DNA of 32,471 nt from an uncultured Oscillospiraceae bacterium (lineage in GTDB: Bacteria; Bacillota; Clostridia; Oscillospirales; Acutalibacteraceae). The translations under genes and the position numbers were made by a program. Under the pieces are notes generated by a model, which did not search any database, was not told the origin of the DNA, and was given only the letters and a program-made list of their open reading frames with translations. Of the stretch, positions 1 to 9,261 are shown one piece after another. Each line of letters starts with the position of its first letter. Position 1 is the first letter of the stretch. The stretch lies in contig URYP01000013.1 in NCBI GenBank assembly GCA_900552115.1, positions 1 through 32,471 on the forward strand, written 5' to 3'.

Positions 1-69
1 CAGGGCGCACGCAAAGGCTTCCCCTTCCAGCTGGCCGCTCACGGTGTCATTGTAAAGATACAAAACTGA
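1..69 (+). CDS. C-terminal end of an unidentified protein (partial)
   Basis: An open frame enters from the left edge and ends at a TGA at 67-69, giving 22 codons (QGARKGFPFQLAAHGVIVKI then QN). The third codon positions are GC-rich, like the neighbouring genes. The ending Phe-x-Leu-x-x-His-Gly-Val resembles the last beta-strand of some carbohydrate-active enzymes, but that is only an impression and I do not assign a function. A minus-strand frame is also open here, but it has no ribosome binding site. If this call is right, the gene converges on uvrA. Confidence 0.35.
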   Translation, partial: QGARKGFPFQLAAHGVIVKIQN

Positions 70-86
70 CAAATAAATATCAGTTT
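63..86. terminator. AT-rich hairpin between convergent genes
   Basis: AAACTGA (63-69) and TCAGTTT (80-86) form a 7-bp stem with a 10-base loop. It overlaps the stop codon of the partial plus-strand gene, and a GTTTTT run follows at about 91. On the minus strand it lies about 35 bases past the uvrA stop. The stem is weak, so this is only a candidate bidirectional terminator. Confidence 0.35.
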
Positions 87-118
87 ATAACGTTTTTCTT
101 CGTCAATGCGTCGAGAAA

Positions 119-2950
119 TTATCCTTTAAGCAGTACTTTTTTCAGATACTTTCCGGTATAAGAACCTTCGCATTCTGCAACCTGTTCCGGTGTGCCGGTC
201 GCGATGATTTCGCCGCCCCGGTCACCGCCTTCTGGTCCCAGATCTATGATATAATCAGCAGTTTTGATGACATCCAGATTATGCTCGATGACAATAACCG
301 TATTTCCCCCATCCACCAACTTCTGCAAAACCTCAATCAGCTGATGTACGTCAGCCGTATGAAGGCCGGTGGTCGGTTCATCCAGAATATAGACCGTCTT
401 TCCGGTGGCCCTCTTGGAAAGCTCGGTGGCCAGCTTCACCCGCTGCGCCTCGCCGCCCGACAGGGTGGTGGCTGGCTGACCGATTTTGATATAGCCCAGT
501 CCTACATCGTACAGGGTCTGCAGCTTACGGGCAATTTTCGGAATACTGGAGAAAAACTCGGTGCCTTCCTCTACGGTCATTTCCAGCACATCATAAATGC
601 TTTTTCCCTTATATTTGACCTCCAGCGTCTCGCGGTTATAACGCCGCCCTTTGCAGACCTCACAGGGTACGTAAATGTCGGGAAGAAAATGCATTTCAAT
701 CTTAATAATTCCATCACCCTGGCACGCCTCGCAGCGGCCGCCCTTGACATTAAACGAGAACCGGCCGGAGGAGAAGCCGCGCATTTTGGCGTCCGCGGTG
801 GACGCGTACAAGTCGCGGATGTCCTGGAATACACCGGTATACGTTGCCGGGTTCGAGCGGGGCGTACGCCCGATAGGCGCCTGGTTAATATCGATGACTT
901 TATCCAGTTCATCGATTCCTTCAATGGAATGATGATGTCCCGCACGCGTACGCGCACCGTTCAAATCGCAGGCCAGTTTTTTATAAAGGATTTCGTTTAC
1001 CAGCGACGACTTACCCGAACCCGACACACCGGTCACGCAGTTAAACGCGCCTAGTTTAAAAGATACGTCAATATTTTTAAGGTTATTTTCCTGCGCGCCG
1101 CGCACGGTCAGTCGTTTGCCGTTCCCGGGCCGTCTCTGCGCGGGAACAGGAATGCGCCGAGCACCGCTTAAATACTGTCCGGTAATTGATTCCTTACAAT
1201 TGGTAATCCCCTTGGCCGGACCGGAATAGATCACATTTCCCCCATGGATGCCGGCGCCCGGGCCGATATCTACAATCCAGTCCGCCGCCCGCATGGTATC
1301 CTCGTCATGCTCCACGACAATCAGCGTATTGCCGAGATCCCGCAGCCGCTGAAGTGTTGCCAGCAGCTTGTCGTTATCCCGTTGGTGGAGGCCGATGCTG
1401 GGTTCATCCAGAATATACAGCACCCCCATCAAATACGAACCGATCTGCGTAGCCAGACGAATCCGCTGGCTTTCGCCGCCTGACAGGCTGCCGGCCATGC
1501 GGGATAAATGCAGGTAATCCAGACCGACGCTCTGCAAAAAGCCCAGGCGTTCATTGATCTCTTTAATAATCCGGTCACCGATCATATGCTCTCGTTCGGT
1601 CAGGGAAAGGGACTTCATAAAGGCCAGCGCATCGGTGACCGACAAATCGGACACCTCCGCAATGTTTTTCCCCCCTACCGTCACGGCAAGAATCTCCGGT
1701 TTCAGCCGCTGACCGTGACACTCCGGGCAGGGCACCTGGCTCATGTAGGATTCCAGTTCCTCCTTCATCCAGGAACTCTGAGTCTCTTTATAACGCCGCT
1801 CCAGGTTGTTGACCACGCCTTCAAAATCCGTATAGTATTCGCCGTTTCCATATTCACTGCGGCGAATCATTTTGACTTTTTCGCCCTTGGTGCCGTATAG
1901 CAGGATATCGACGATTTCCGGTGGCAGCTTGTCTATGGGCGTATCCAGTGAGAATCCGTAATGGGCCGCCAGGCCTTCGTAATACATCTGGGCAATGGTG
2001 CCGCCGTCCACATAGCTCCAGCCGCTGGCCCGAATGGCGCCCTCGCGGATCGACAGATGGCGGTTTCCAATAATGATATCCGGGTCCATGGACATAAAAA
2101 TACCCAGGCCGGTACACTTGGGACAGGCTCCGTAGGGATTGTTGAAGGAAAACATGCGGGGCGAAAGCTCCTCCATGCTGATGTCGTGCTCCGGACAAGC
2201 GTAATTCTGGGAAAAGGTCATTTCCTCGCCCCCGACGACATCCACCGACAGCAGCCCTCCGGACAGAGCGGTTGCCGTTTCCACCGAATCGGCCAGCCGG
2301 CCTTTCATATCCTCCCGCACCACCAGACGGTCAACCACAATTTCAATGGTATGCTTTTTATTTTTCACCAGTTTAATGGGTTCCGACAAATCCATAATTT
2401 CGCCGTCGACCCGCACACGGACATAGCCGGATTTGCGAGCCGATTCGAATTCCTTGGCATACTCGCCCTTGCGTCCCCGCACGACTGGGGCAAGCAGCTG
2501 GATGCGAGTTCCCTCCGGCAATTCCATGACTTTATCCACAATCTGATCCACCGTCTGCTGCTTAATTTCGCGGCCGCAAACCGGGCAGTGCGGAATACCG
2601 ATGCGCGCATACAGCAGACGCAGATAGTCGTGGATTTCCGTTACCGTTCCCACCGTGGAACGGGGATTGCGCGAGGTGGTCTTCTGATCGATTGAGATAG
2701 CCGGAGACAATCCCTCGATATAATCGACCTCCGGTTTTTCCATCTGTCCCAAAAACTGGCGTGCATAAGACGACAGGCTTTCCACGTAACGCCGCTGCCC
2801 CTCGGCATAAATAGTGTCAAAGGCGAGCGACGACTTACCGGAACCGGACAATCCGGTGAATACCACCAGTTTGTCCCGCGGAATAGTCACGTCGATATCC
2901 TTGAGATTGTGCTCCCGGGCGCCCTTGACAACGATATGTGTATTGGACAT
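119..2950 (-). CDS. uvrA: UvrABC excinuclease subunit A
   Basis: DNA damage-recognition ATPase of nucleotide excision repair. It works as a dimer that loads UvrB onto lesions in the cytoplasm. The 943-residue length matches the family. It has two ABC ATPase modules: Walker A GLSGSGKS at about 33-40, a second GVSGSGKSS in the C-terminal half, and two LSGGE signature motifs. Zinc-binding Cys pairs are visible (CPVC, CPKC, and CEAC followed by CEVC). The start ATG is preceded by AGAAAGGAA at a good distance. The gene begins 35 bp after the uvrB stop on the same strand, so the two form one operon and share the SOS promoter upstream of uvrB. The order uvrB-uvrA is standard in Firmicutes. Nothing is truncated. 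Confidence 0.98.
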   Translation of the reverse strand: MSNTHIVVKGAREHNLKDIDVTIPRDKLVVFTGLSGSGKSSLAFDTIYAEGQRRYVESLSSYARQFLGQMEKPEVDYIEGLSPAISIDQKTTSRNPRSTVGTVTEIHDYLRLLYARIGIPHCPVCGREIKQQTVDQIVDKVMELPEGTRIQLLAPVVRGRKGEYAKEFESARKSGYVRVRVDGEIMDLSEPIKLVKNKKHTIEIVVDRLVVREDMKGRLADSVETATALSGGLLSVDVVGGEEMTFSQNYACPEHDISMEELSPRMFSFNNPYGACPKCTGLGIFMSMDPDIIIGNRHLSIREGAIRASGWSYVDGGTIAQMYYEGLAAHYGFSLDTPIDKLPPEIVDILLYGTKGEKVKMIRRSEYGNGEYYTDFEGVVNNLERRYKETQSSWMKEELESYMSQVPCPECHGQRLKPEILAVTVGGKNIAEVSDLSVTDALAFMKSLSLTEREHMIGDRIIKEINERLGFLQSVGLDYLHLSRMAGSLSGGESQRIRLATQIGSYLMGVLYILDEPSIGLHQRDNDKLLATLQRLRDLGNTLIVVEHDEDTMRAADWIVDIGPGAGIHGGNVIYSGPAKGITNCKESITGQYLSGARRIPVPAQRRPGNGKRLTVRGAQENNLKNIDVSFKLGAFNCVTGVSGSGKSSLVNEILYKKLACDLNGARTRAGHHHSIEGIDELDKVIDINQAPIGRTPRSNPATYTGVFQDIRDLYASTADAKMRGFSSGRFSFNVKGGRCEACQGDGIIKIEMHFLPDIYVPCEVCKGRRYNRETLEVKYKGKSIYDVLEMTVEEGTEFFSSIPKIARKLQTLYDVGLGYIKIGQPATTLSGGEAQRVKLATELSKRATGKTVYILDEPTTGLHTADVHQLIEVLQKLVDGGNTVIVIEHNLDVIKTADYIIDLGPEGGDRGGEIIATGTPEQVAECEGSYTGKYLKKVLLKG

Positions 2951-2985
2951 GGTTTCAAATTCCTTTCTATCGGGTCTTTCGCCGA

Positions 2986-4959
2986 TCAGGATTCCTTCAG
3001 CTTGGCGATCTTATCCCTCAGATATGCCGCATGCTCGAACTCCAGCAGCTGTGCGGCCGCCCGCATTTCCTTAGTCAGCTTCTCAATCTCCATTTGTTTC
3101 TCAATACGCGTGAGCTGTTTGCCCGGCCGTTTTTTGTCCTCGCGGGTGGTAATTTCCAGCACGTTGCGTACATCCTTGACAATGGTTTGGGGAGTGATAC
3201 CGTGCTCCTCATTATATTTCATCTGAATCGCCCGCCGGCGATTGGTTTCGCGGATGGCGTTTTCCATGGAAGGGGTCACCTGATCAGCATACATAATCAC
3301 CTCTCCGCCGGCGTTGCGGGCCGCGCGGCCGATCGTCTGAACCAGCGATGTCTCCGAGCGCAAGAAGCCCTCTTTATCCGCGTCCAGAATCGCCACCAGC
3401 GACACTTCCGGAATATCCAGTCCCTCTCGAAGCAGGTTGATGCCAACCAGGACATCAAATTCGCCCAGCCGCAGGTCACGGATAATCTCCATGCGTTCCA
3501 TGGTATCGATATCATGGTGCATATACCGTACTTTAATACCCGCATTCTCAAAATAACTGGTCAAATCCTCCGCCATCTTTTTGGTCAGGGTGGTAACAAG
3601 CACCCGTTCCTTCCGCTGCGACCGAACACGGATTTCTTCCATCAGGTCGTCGATCTGCCCTTCCACCGGCTTTACTGTCACTTCGGGATCTACCAAACCG
3701 GTGGGACGGATGACCTGCTCCACAATTTGGGCACTGTGCTGCCGTTCCCATTCCCCCGGCGTGGCGCTGACATAGACAGCCTGATTTACATGGCCGTAGA
3801 ATTCGTCAAAGTTCAGCGGACGGTTGTCATACGCACTGGGGAGGCGGAACCCATAATCAATCAGATTCTTTTTGCGGGCATAGTCACCGCCGAACATCCC
3901 CCGCACCTGCGGCAGCATGACATGGGACTCGTCCACAAACAGCAGATAATCGTCCGGGAAATAATCGAGAAGCGTGCAGGGCATGGATCCCGGCTCACGG
4001 CCGGACAAAACGCGTGAATAATTTTCTATTCCTTTGCAGACGCCAATTTCCCGCAGCATTTCCATATCATATCGCGTACGCTGCAGGATGCGCTGCGCTT
4101 CCAAAAGTTTGCCCTCGCTTTTAAAATACTCCACCCGTTCCAGCATTTCCCGTTCAATGTCGGCAATAGCGCCCTGCATTTTATCCGGTGGCACGATATA
4201 ATGGGAAGCCGGATAAATAGCCACGTGGCTGATCACGCCCTTGACCTCGCCGGTCAGCGGATTAATCTCGCTGATACGGTCGATTTCATCTCCAAAAAAC
4301 TCGACTCGGATCACGGTTTCCCCGGCATACGCCGGATAGATTTCCACCACGTCTCCCCTGACCCGGAATTTATTGCGGACAAAATTGATATCGTTGCGCT
4401 CATATTGCAGATCCACCAGCTTGCCAAGCAGCTCATCCCGCGGCTTCTCCATCCCCTGGCGCAGGGATATCACCATGCTGCGATAGTCAATAGGATCGCC
4501 CAAGGAGTAAATGCAGGATACACTGGCAACGATGATAACGTCTCGCCGCTCGGACAGCGCCGACGTCGCCGAATGCCGAAGCTTATCAATTTCATCGTTG
4601 ATAGCCGAATCCTTTTCAATGTAGGTATCCGTCGTGGCGATATACGCTTCCGGCTGATAATAATCGTAATAGGATACAAAGTATTCGACGGCGTTATGCG
4701 GAAAAAACTCGCGGAACTCCGTACATAATTGCGCCGCCAGCGTTTTGTTATGGGCAAGCACCAGGGTCGGTCTTTGTACCTGCTCAATAATATTGGCCAT
4801 GGTAAATGTTTTACCGGAGCCCGTAACCCCCAGCAGCGTCTGTTCCTTATCCCCCTTTTTAATACCGTCAACCAGCTGGGCAATGGCTTCCGGCTGGTCT
4901 CCCGTTGGCTTGTAGGGCGCGACTAATTCGAACCGGCCCTGCTCATTTTGTTCACTCAT
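2986..4959 (-). CDS. uvrB: UvrABC excinuclease subunit B
   Basis: Damage-verifying helicase-like subunit that receives the lesion from UvrA and recruits UvrC. The protein has 657 residues. Visible motifs are Walker A GVTGSGKTFT near residue 40, the YDYYQPEAYI segment of the beta-hairpin region, the DESHV Walker B, helicase motif VQTIGRAARN, and a C-terminal UVR motif around EIEKLTKEMRAAAQLLEFE that binds UvrA/UvrC. I start at the ATG giving MSEQNEQG because GGGAG lies about 9 bases upstream. The frame continues 21 codons further, but that extension has no ribosome binding site. The LexA site and promoter at 5022-5071 indicate SOS induction, and uvrA follows in the same operon. Confidence 0.98.
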   Translation of the reverse strand: MSEQNEQGRFELVAPYKPTGDQPEAIAQLVDGIKKGDKEQTLLGVTGSGKTFTMANIIEQVQRPTLVLAHNKTLAAQLCTEFREFFPHNAVEYFVSYYDYYQPEAYIATTDTYIEKDSAINDEIDKLRHSATSALSERRDVIIVASVSCIYSLGDPIDYRSMVISLRQGMEKPRDELLGKLVDLQYERNDINFVRNKFRVRGDVVEIYPAYAGETVIRVEFFGDEIDRISEINPLTGEVKGVISHVAIYPASHYIVPPDKMQGAIADIEREMLERVEYFKSEGKLLEAQRILQRTRYDMEMLREIGVCKGIENYSRVLSGREPGSMPCTLLDYFPDDYLLFVDESHVMLPQVRGMFGGDYARKKNLIDYGFRLPSAYDNRPLNFDEFYGHVNQAVYVSATPGEWERQHSAQIVEQVIRPTGLVDPEVTVKPVEGQIDDLMEEIRVRSQRKERVLVTTLTKKMAEDLTSYFENAGIKVRYMHHDIDTMERMEIIRDLRLGEFDVLVGINLLREGLDIPEVSLVAILDADKEGFLRSETSLVQTIGRAARNAGGEVIMYADQVTPSMENAIRETNRRRAIQMKYNEEHGITPQTIVKDVRNVLEITTREDKKRPGKQLTRIEKQMEIEKLTKEMRAAAQLLEFEHAAYLRDKIAKLKES

Positions 4960-5021
4960 TGATTCATTCTCCCACAAAACGTGCAAAATGTTATATAAAC
5001 GGATAAAACGCAAGCACATCA

Positions 5022-5035
5022 AGAACGAATGTTCT
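5022..5035. promoter_or_regulatory. LexA/SOS operator of uvrBA
   Basis: The sequence is AGAACGAATGTTCT, with inverted GAAC-N4-GTTC arms. This matches the Gram-positive LexA box (consensus CGAAC-N4-GTTCG). It lies 7 bases downstream of the -10 box of the uvrB promoter, at the expected transcription start, so bound LexA would block the polymerase. Confidence 0.85.
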
Positions 5036-5042
5036 AGCCCTT

Positions 5043-5071
5043 ATATTACAACAGTTAACCACATATGTCAA
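5043..5071 (-). promoter_or_regulatory. Sigma-A type promoter of uvrBA
   Basis: On the minus strand TTGACA (5071-5066) and TAATAT (5048-5043) are separated by exactly 17 bases. The LexA site follows immediately. This is a near-consensus housekeeping promoter that must be held down by repression. Confidence 0.85.
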
Positions 5072-5184
5072 CCGATAAATTATAGCACAAATAGACCTTG
5101 CTTTCAATTTAGACAACTTATTTATTTGGCTGTAATTTCTGGCAGAAGAATTCCTTACCCATGTTATTCTCGTGACGGCAATTA

Positions 5185-5228
5185 GATAAATAGACAAGGG
5201 GCGCTTTGTTGCCCCTTGTCTATTTATC
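5185..5228. terminator. Bidirectional intrinsic terminator
   Basis: A perfect 18-bp inverted repeat (5185-5202 with 5211-5228) has an 8-base loop. The core is GACAAGGGGC/GCCCCTTGTC with AT-rich outer arms. It lies just past the stop of the DUF3737 gene (minus). The TATTTATC end of the arm serves as the T-rich tail on either strand. Confidence 0.8.
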
Positions 5229-5240
5229 TATCTTCAAATA

Positions 5241-6119
5241 TTAAGCGCATACCGTTTTTGTGCCTGGACAGCCGCCGGATTCCGGCTTTTTCACAACGAT
5301 TTCCCCTTGGGCCATGTGATCATCCATTATGATTTTACCAACCGCAGGAACGCATATTTTACCGGACAACGGATTTTTAATACTATCGATCGGGGTTAGA
5401 ATGGTGGCATAAACATCGGACTTTTCAAAAGAAAAATCGGCGTCTATCATTTTACAGTCAATTAATGTCAGGTTTTTGCAGTAGCACAGCGGCTGGGTGC
5501 CGGAAATGGTGCAATTAATCAGTGTCAGTCCATCCGAATACCACGCCAGATATTCACCTTTTACCAAACAGTTTTTAACCGTCACATTTCGGGAGTGCCA
5601 GAAAGCATCCTTAGTATCGAAGACACAGTTTTCAAATAAGGCGTCTTCCACGTACTGAAACGAGTATTTACCTTTAAACCGGACATCCGTAAAAGATAAA
5701 TTTTTGGAGCGCATCATAAAATACTCGCTTTCTGCCGTGCAGCGGCTCATCCGCATCTGCTCGACCGACCAGCCAAATTCGGGCGACAGGATATCACAGT
5801 CTTCCATGACGACATTATGGCATTCCCGCAGCGCCTTGATTCCATGCAACTTGGTTCCGGCAACCTCAACCTGGTCGGAGTACCACAAGGCTGCGCGACA
5901 ATGGGGCGTTAACTCTGAATCTTTAATTTTTAAGCCTTGATTATGCCAGAACGGATAGCGAAGATTGAATAGGCAGTGATAGATTTCGATATTGGCGCAC
6001 TCTTTCAGCGCACTTTCGCCGTCCGCCGGACCATCAAAAACGCAATTTTTTATAAGGGTATGCTGGCTGCCGTACAAAGCCCGTTCCTTATCAAACGTCT
6101 GATTTTGAATTGATTTCAT
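5241..6119 (-). CDS. DUF3737 family right-handed beta-helix protein
   Basis: A 292-residue protein of the DUF3737 family, which has no established function. Short repeats of about 20 residues follow the pattern hydrophobic-x-[ND]-C-x-[hydrophobic] (KNCVFDG, EDCDIL, ENCVFD, KNCLVKG, INCTISG, IDCKMID), as in parallel beta-helix ladders. No signal peptide or membrane segment is seen, so it should be cytoplasmic. The start ATG (MKSIQNQTF) has AAGGAG seven bases upstream. The longer frame starting 16 codons earlier lacks a ribosome binding site. It is a single-gene unit with its own promoter and terminator, divergent from the hybrid kinase at 6346. The C-terminal 60 residues leave the repeat and may form a cap. 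Confidence 0.85.
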   Translation of the reverse strand: MKSIQNQTFDKERALYGSQHTLIKNCVFDGPADGESALKECANIEIYHCLFNLRYPFWHNQGLKIKDSELTPHCRAALWYSDQVEVAGTKLHGIKALRECHNVVMEDCDILSPEFGWSVEQMRMSRCTAESEYFMMRSKNLSFTDVRFKGKYSFQYVEDALFENCVFDTKDAFWHSRNVTVKNCLVKGEYLAWYSDGLTLINCTISGTQPLCYCKNLTLIDCKMIDADFSFEKSDVYATILTPIDSIKNPLSGKICVPAVGKIIMDDHMAQGEIVVKKPESGGCPGTKTVCA

Positions 6120-6190
6120 AAGTAATCTCCTTACTAAAAGAGCTCGGCTTGGAAGCCGAAACCGCAAGATCTACTTTTATGTATGGCTTT

Positions 6191-6219
6191 ATTATAATAA
6201 ACTAAGGGAATAATAGCAA
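6191..6219 (-). promoter_or_regulatory. Promoter of the DUF3737 gene
   Basis: On the minus strand TTGCTA (6219-6214) is followed by 17 bases and TATAAT (6196-6191). The resulting leader of about 70 bases contains a small GC hairpin (arms TCGGCTT/AAGCCGA, 6144-6159) just ahead of the ribosome binding site. Confidence 0.7.
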
Positions 6220-6276
6220 ATATTTTAGGGCGGCTTGTAGACGGTTATGATATGAACCTGTCTGTGAAAGCAGTTC

Positions 6277-6305
6277 TTGCCTTTACGCAATAAATAAGAT
6301 ATAAT
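6277..6305 (+). promoter_or_regulatory. Promoter of the PAS hybrid kinase
   Basis: TTGCCT (6277-6282), 17 bases, then TATAAT (6300-6305), about 40 bases before the start ATG at 6346. It is back to back with the DUF3737 promoter. The two -35 boxes are separated by under 60 bp. Confidence 0.65.
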
Positions 6306-6345
6306 GTGATCAAGTTCAGGCCTCGACTTGGTTAGGAGAATAGCT

Positions 6346-9132
6346 ATGAAACATACGGATGCTGCCATACTGGAATCGATTCCTTCAAAAGGCATGAGCG
6401 ATGGAGGCCGTATTCTGGCCGATACGCTTCCTGTCTGCATACTCTGTTTCCGTCTGGATGAGGATTGTTCCGTTTTATGGGGCAACACGTCCTTCTATCG
6501 TCATACAGGCTATTCCATAGCGGAATTTTCCCTGTATTTTAAAACACTGCGTCAATTTTATTACGAGTTTTCGGGGGATTTCGCTTTTATGCAGAGCAAA
6601 TTGCATTCTGCTTGGAAGGCGGGTCAAAGCGACACATCGTTTTCCCTCCGCCTGCCTTCCAAATACGACAGCCGACGCTGGGTACGTTTTTCGGCCTCTA
6701 TTCTCAAAGATACCCAGGAATCCCCTCTTATACAAGCCGTTTTAACCGATATCAGCGACATGTTGGATCAATACGATCAAAAAAGCCGTCAATGTGAGGA
6801 AAAGACCCGCAATTTCGAGTTTATGATGGACGAATACATGGGCAACGTGTATATCAGCGACATGGAAACCTATGATCTATTGTATTTAAATAAACCCGCC
6901 TGTGATACTATCGGTCTCCCTCCTGAAAAAATGCTGGGACGGAAATGCTATGAGGTCATCCAAGGCCGGACCTCCCCCTGCCCTTTTTGCACCAACGACC
7001 GGCTCTGCGAGGATGCCTTTTACGAGTGGGAATTTTTTAATCCCAAACTTGACCGGACGTTCATGATTAAAAATCGCGTAGTAAACTGGAAGGGCCGCCG
7101 AGCCCGTATCGAACTGTCTCATGACAATTACAGCCTGGAATACCAACTGGCAAAAAAAGACCGCGAACGGGAAGCGATTCTCCGTACCATTCCCGGCGGG
7201 TTCACGCGGCTGGACGCACGGGATATGAGTACGATTCTGTGGCACGGCGGCGGTTTTTTATCGCTGATCGGGTATACGCAGGAACAGTTCGAAAAAGAGC
7301 TGCATTCTCAGTGTAGCTATATTGATCCGGACGATATGACAAGGATTCTTGAAATTGCCCAGAAAGCAAAAATAACTGGTGAAAATGCCATTATGGAAGC
7401 GCATATTACCACCCGCAGCGGAAAAAAGAAAATATTGACGATTACACTGAGCTATGTCAGCAAAGAAGACAGTTGGGACGGTATACCCTCCTTCTACAGC
7501 GTGGGAATTGACGTGACCCGGGAACGCGAGGAACAGGAGTTACAGCGGCATGCTTTGGAGGACGCTTATCAGGCGGCCCGTGTGGCCAGCGATGCAAAAA
7601 CAAACTTTTTATCCTCCATGTCGCATGATATCCGCACGCCAATGAATGCCATTATGGGGATGACAGCCATTGCGCAAACCAATTTACATACGCCTGAAAA
7701 GGTGAGCGATTGTCTCAACCAGATTAATGTTTCCAGCCGGCATCTGCTCAGCCTGATCAATGAAGTGCTGGATATGTCCAAAATTGAAAGCGGAAAGATC
7801 AATCTTATGCCGGAAGACGTGGATTTACCGGATTTGATGCAGGATGTCATGAATATGTGCCGGCCCCTGATCGCGGCCAAACATCAGGAACTGCGGATAA
7901 GCGCCGGCCGCGTGCAGCATGAAAAAATTGTGGCGGATGGGGACCGCCTACAGCAGGTGTTTATGAACTTACTTTCCAATGCCGTAAAATACACCCCCGA
8001 GGGCGGCGTTATCTCCTTGAGAATAAATGAATTTGATTCTCCGATTCCTACCCGCGGACAGTTCGAGTTCATATTTACCGATAATGGGATTGGTATGTCG
8101 GACGAGTACATCCCCCATATTTTTGAACCGTTCTCACGTGCCGAAGACTCGCGTATCAGTAAAGTGCAGGGCACGGGATTGGGTATGGCCATTACGGATA
8201 ATATTGTCCGCATGATGAACGGCAGCATTCAGGTAAAAAGCAAGCTGGGCCAGGGCAGCCAGTTCACCGTTGCCATTCCGCTTGGGCTGCGCGCTGACGA
8301 CGAAATCTGCGAAAATGAATTGGTCGGCAATCCCGTATTGGTCGTAGACGACGACCAAATCGTCTGCGAAAACGCCACTGCCCTGCTGGATGAGCTGGGG
8401 ATGCGGGGGTACTGGGTTTTATCCGGTGCGCAAGCCGTCCGGCGTGTGGAGGAAGCTCATCGAGCCGGCGATGATTTTTTTGCGGTTATCCTGGACTGGA
8501 GAATGCCGGACATGAATGGGCTGGATACCCTAAAGGCTATTCGCCAAAAGCTGGACGAGAATGTTCCTATTATAATTATTTCCGCATACGATTACTCCGA
8601 AATTGAAGACGAATTTATCCGCGCCGGGGCCGATGCGTTTATCACCAAACCCCTGTTTAAATCCAAAATGCTGCACGTTCTTCAGACGTTCTGCTCCAGC
8701 CATAAGCAGGAAGCCTCGACGCCGATGCCTGAGAAAAATCATACCGCACTAAACGGAAAACGAGTGCTGTTAGCGGAGGATAACGATTTAAACAGGGAAA
8801 TCGCCGTTGAACTTCTTCAAATGAACGGTCTGGTTGTAGATGCTGTAGAAAACGGTGAGCGGGCCGTCGAGGTTTTTAAAAAATCCTCTTCTGGTACATA
8901 CGCCGCCGTCCTAATGGATATTCAGATGCCGGTTTTGAACGGGTATGATGCCACCTCGGTCATCCGCGCGTTGCCCCGGTCTGACGCACATACCATACCA
9001 ATCATCGCCCTGACGGCCAACGCCTTTGCTTCAGATGTGGGGAAATCCCGCAGCGCCGGCATGAACGATCATATTTCCAAACCAATGGACGTGGAACGGT
9101 TATTGGACGTACTGCAGAAGTGGATGGCCTAA
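6346..9132 (+). CDS. Cytoplasmic PAS hybrid sensor histidine kinase with two receivers
   Basis: A 928-residue hybrid kinase with no signal peptide or membrane span, so it senses an internal signal. In order: PAS-like domain (about 25-140), a second PAS with a Cys motif C201-x10-C212-x2-C215 plus C221 (about 155-270), a third PAS (about 280-400), HisKA with phosphoacceptor H427 in MSHDIRTPMN, HATPase with NLLSNAVKYTPEGG, receiver 1 with D717 (LDWRMPDMNG) and receiver 2 with D858 (MDIQMPVLNG). Both receivers keep the acidic pocket and the conserved Lys (ITKP, ISKP). The start ATG at 6346 has AGGAG seven bases upstream. A TTG 18 bases earlier is in frame but unlikely. No HPt domain or DNA-binding output is present. 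A strong terminator at 9151 separates it from the double-GntR gene on the same strand. Confidence 0.93.
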   Translation: MKHTDAAILESIPSKGMSDGGRILADTLPVCILCFRLDEDCSVLWGNTSFYRHTGYSIAEFSLYFKTLRQFYYEFSGDFAFMQSKLHSAWKAGQSDTSFSLRLPSKYDSRRWVRFSASILKDTQESPLIQAVLTDISDMLDQYDQKSRQCEEKTRNFEFMMDEYMGNVYISDMETYDLLYLNKPACDTIGLPPEKMLGRKCYEVIQGRTSPCPFCTNDRLCEDAFYEWEFFNPKLDRTFMIKNRVVNWKGRRARIELSHDNYSLEYQLAKKDREREAILRTIPGGFTRLDARDMSTILWHGGGFLSLIGYTQEQFEKELHSQCSYIDPDDMTRILEIAQKAKITGENAIMEAHITTRSGKKKILTITLSYVSKEDSWDGIPSFYSVGIDVTREREEQELQRHALEDAYQAARVASDAKTNFLSSMSHDIRTPMNAIMGMTAIAQTNLHTPEKVSDCLNQINVSSRHLLSLINEVLDMSKIESGKINLMPEDVDLPDLMQDVMNMCRPLIAAKHQELRISAGRVQHEKIVADGDRLQQVFMNLLSNAVKYTPEGGVISLRINEFDSPIPTRGQFEFIFTDNGIGMSDEYIPHIFEPFSRAEDSRISKVQGTGLGMAITDNIVRMMNGSIQVKSKLGQGSQFTVAIPLGLRADDEICENELVGNPVLVVDDDQIVCENATALLDELGMRGYWVLSGAQAVRRVEEAHRAGDDFFAVILDWRMPDMNGLDTLKAIRQKLDENVPIIIISAYDYSEIEDEFIRAGADAFITKPLFKSKMLHVLQTFCSSHKQEASTPMPEKNHTALNGKRVLLAEDNDLNREIAVELLQMNGLVVDAVENGERAVEVFKKSSSGTYAAVLMDIQMPVLNGYDATSVIRALPRSDAHTIPIIALTANAFASDVGKSRSAGMNDHISKPMDVERLLDVLQKWMA

Positions 9133-9150
9133 CGTCTATCTTCCTGGTAT

Positions 9151-9189
9151 AAAAAGGGATTCCAAACGGGTCGTTTGGAATCCCTTTTT
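9151..9189. terminator. Intrinsic terminator after the PAS hybrid kinase
   Basis: A perfect 17-bp stem (9151-9167 with 9173-9189) with loop GGGTC. AAAAA on the left arm and TTTTT on the right make it functional on both strands. It starts 18 bases past the kinase stop. Confidence 0.92.
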
Positions 9190-9231
9190 GTGATTTTTGT
9201 GGCAATTATGGAATTTCACTCCTATTACAGG

Positions 9232-9237
9232 TATAAT
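9232..9237 (+). promoter_or_regulatory. -10 box of the double-GntR gene
   Basis: A TATAAT hexamer lies 25 bases before the start ATG at 9262 and downstream of the kinase terminator. I see no convincing -35 at 16-18 bases (TGGAAT is the best), so the promoter may need an activator or may be autoregulated. Confidence 0.45.
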
Positions 9238-9261
9238 ATATGCCGTAACAGAGGTGATAGT

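Noticed and set aside
1..70. Minus-strand gene starting at about position 70 and leaving the window
   Set aside because: The frame is open, but no ribosome binding site or good start exists. The plus-strand frame ending at 69 is somewhat better supported.
2938..4017. Plus-strand open frame of 359 codons across uvrB
   Set aside because: It lies opposite the well-conserved uvrB gene and shows no domain pattern. It is an antisense shadow.
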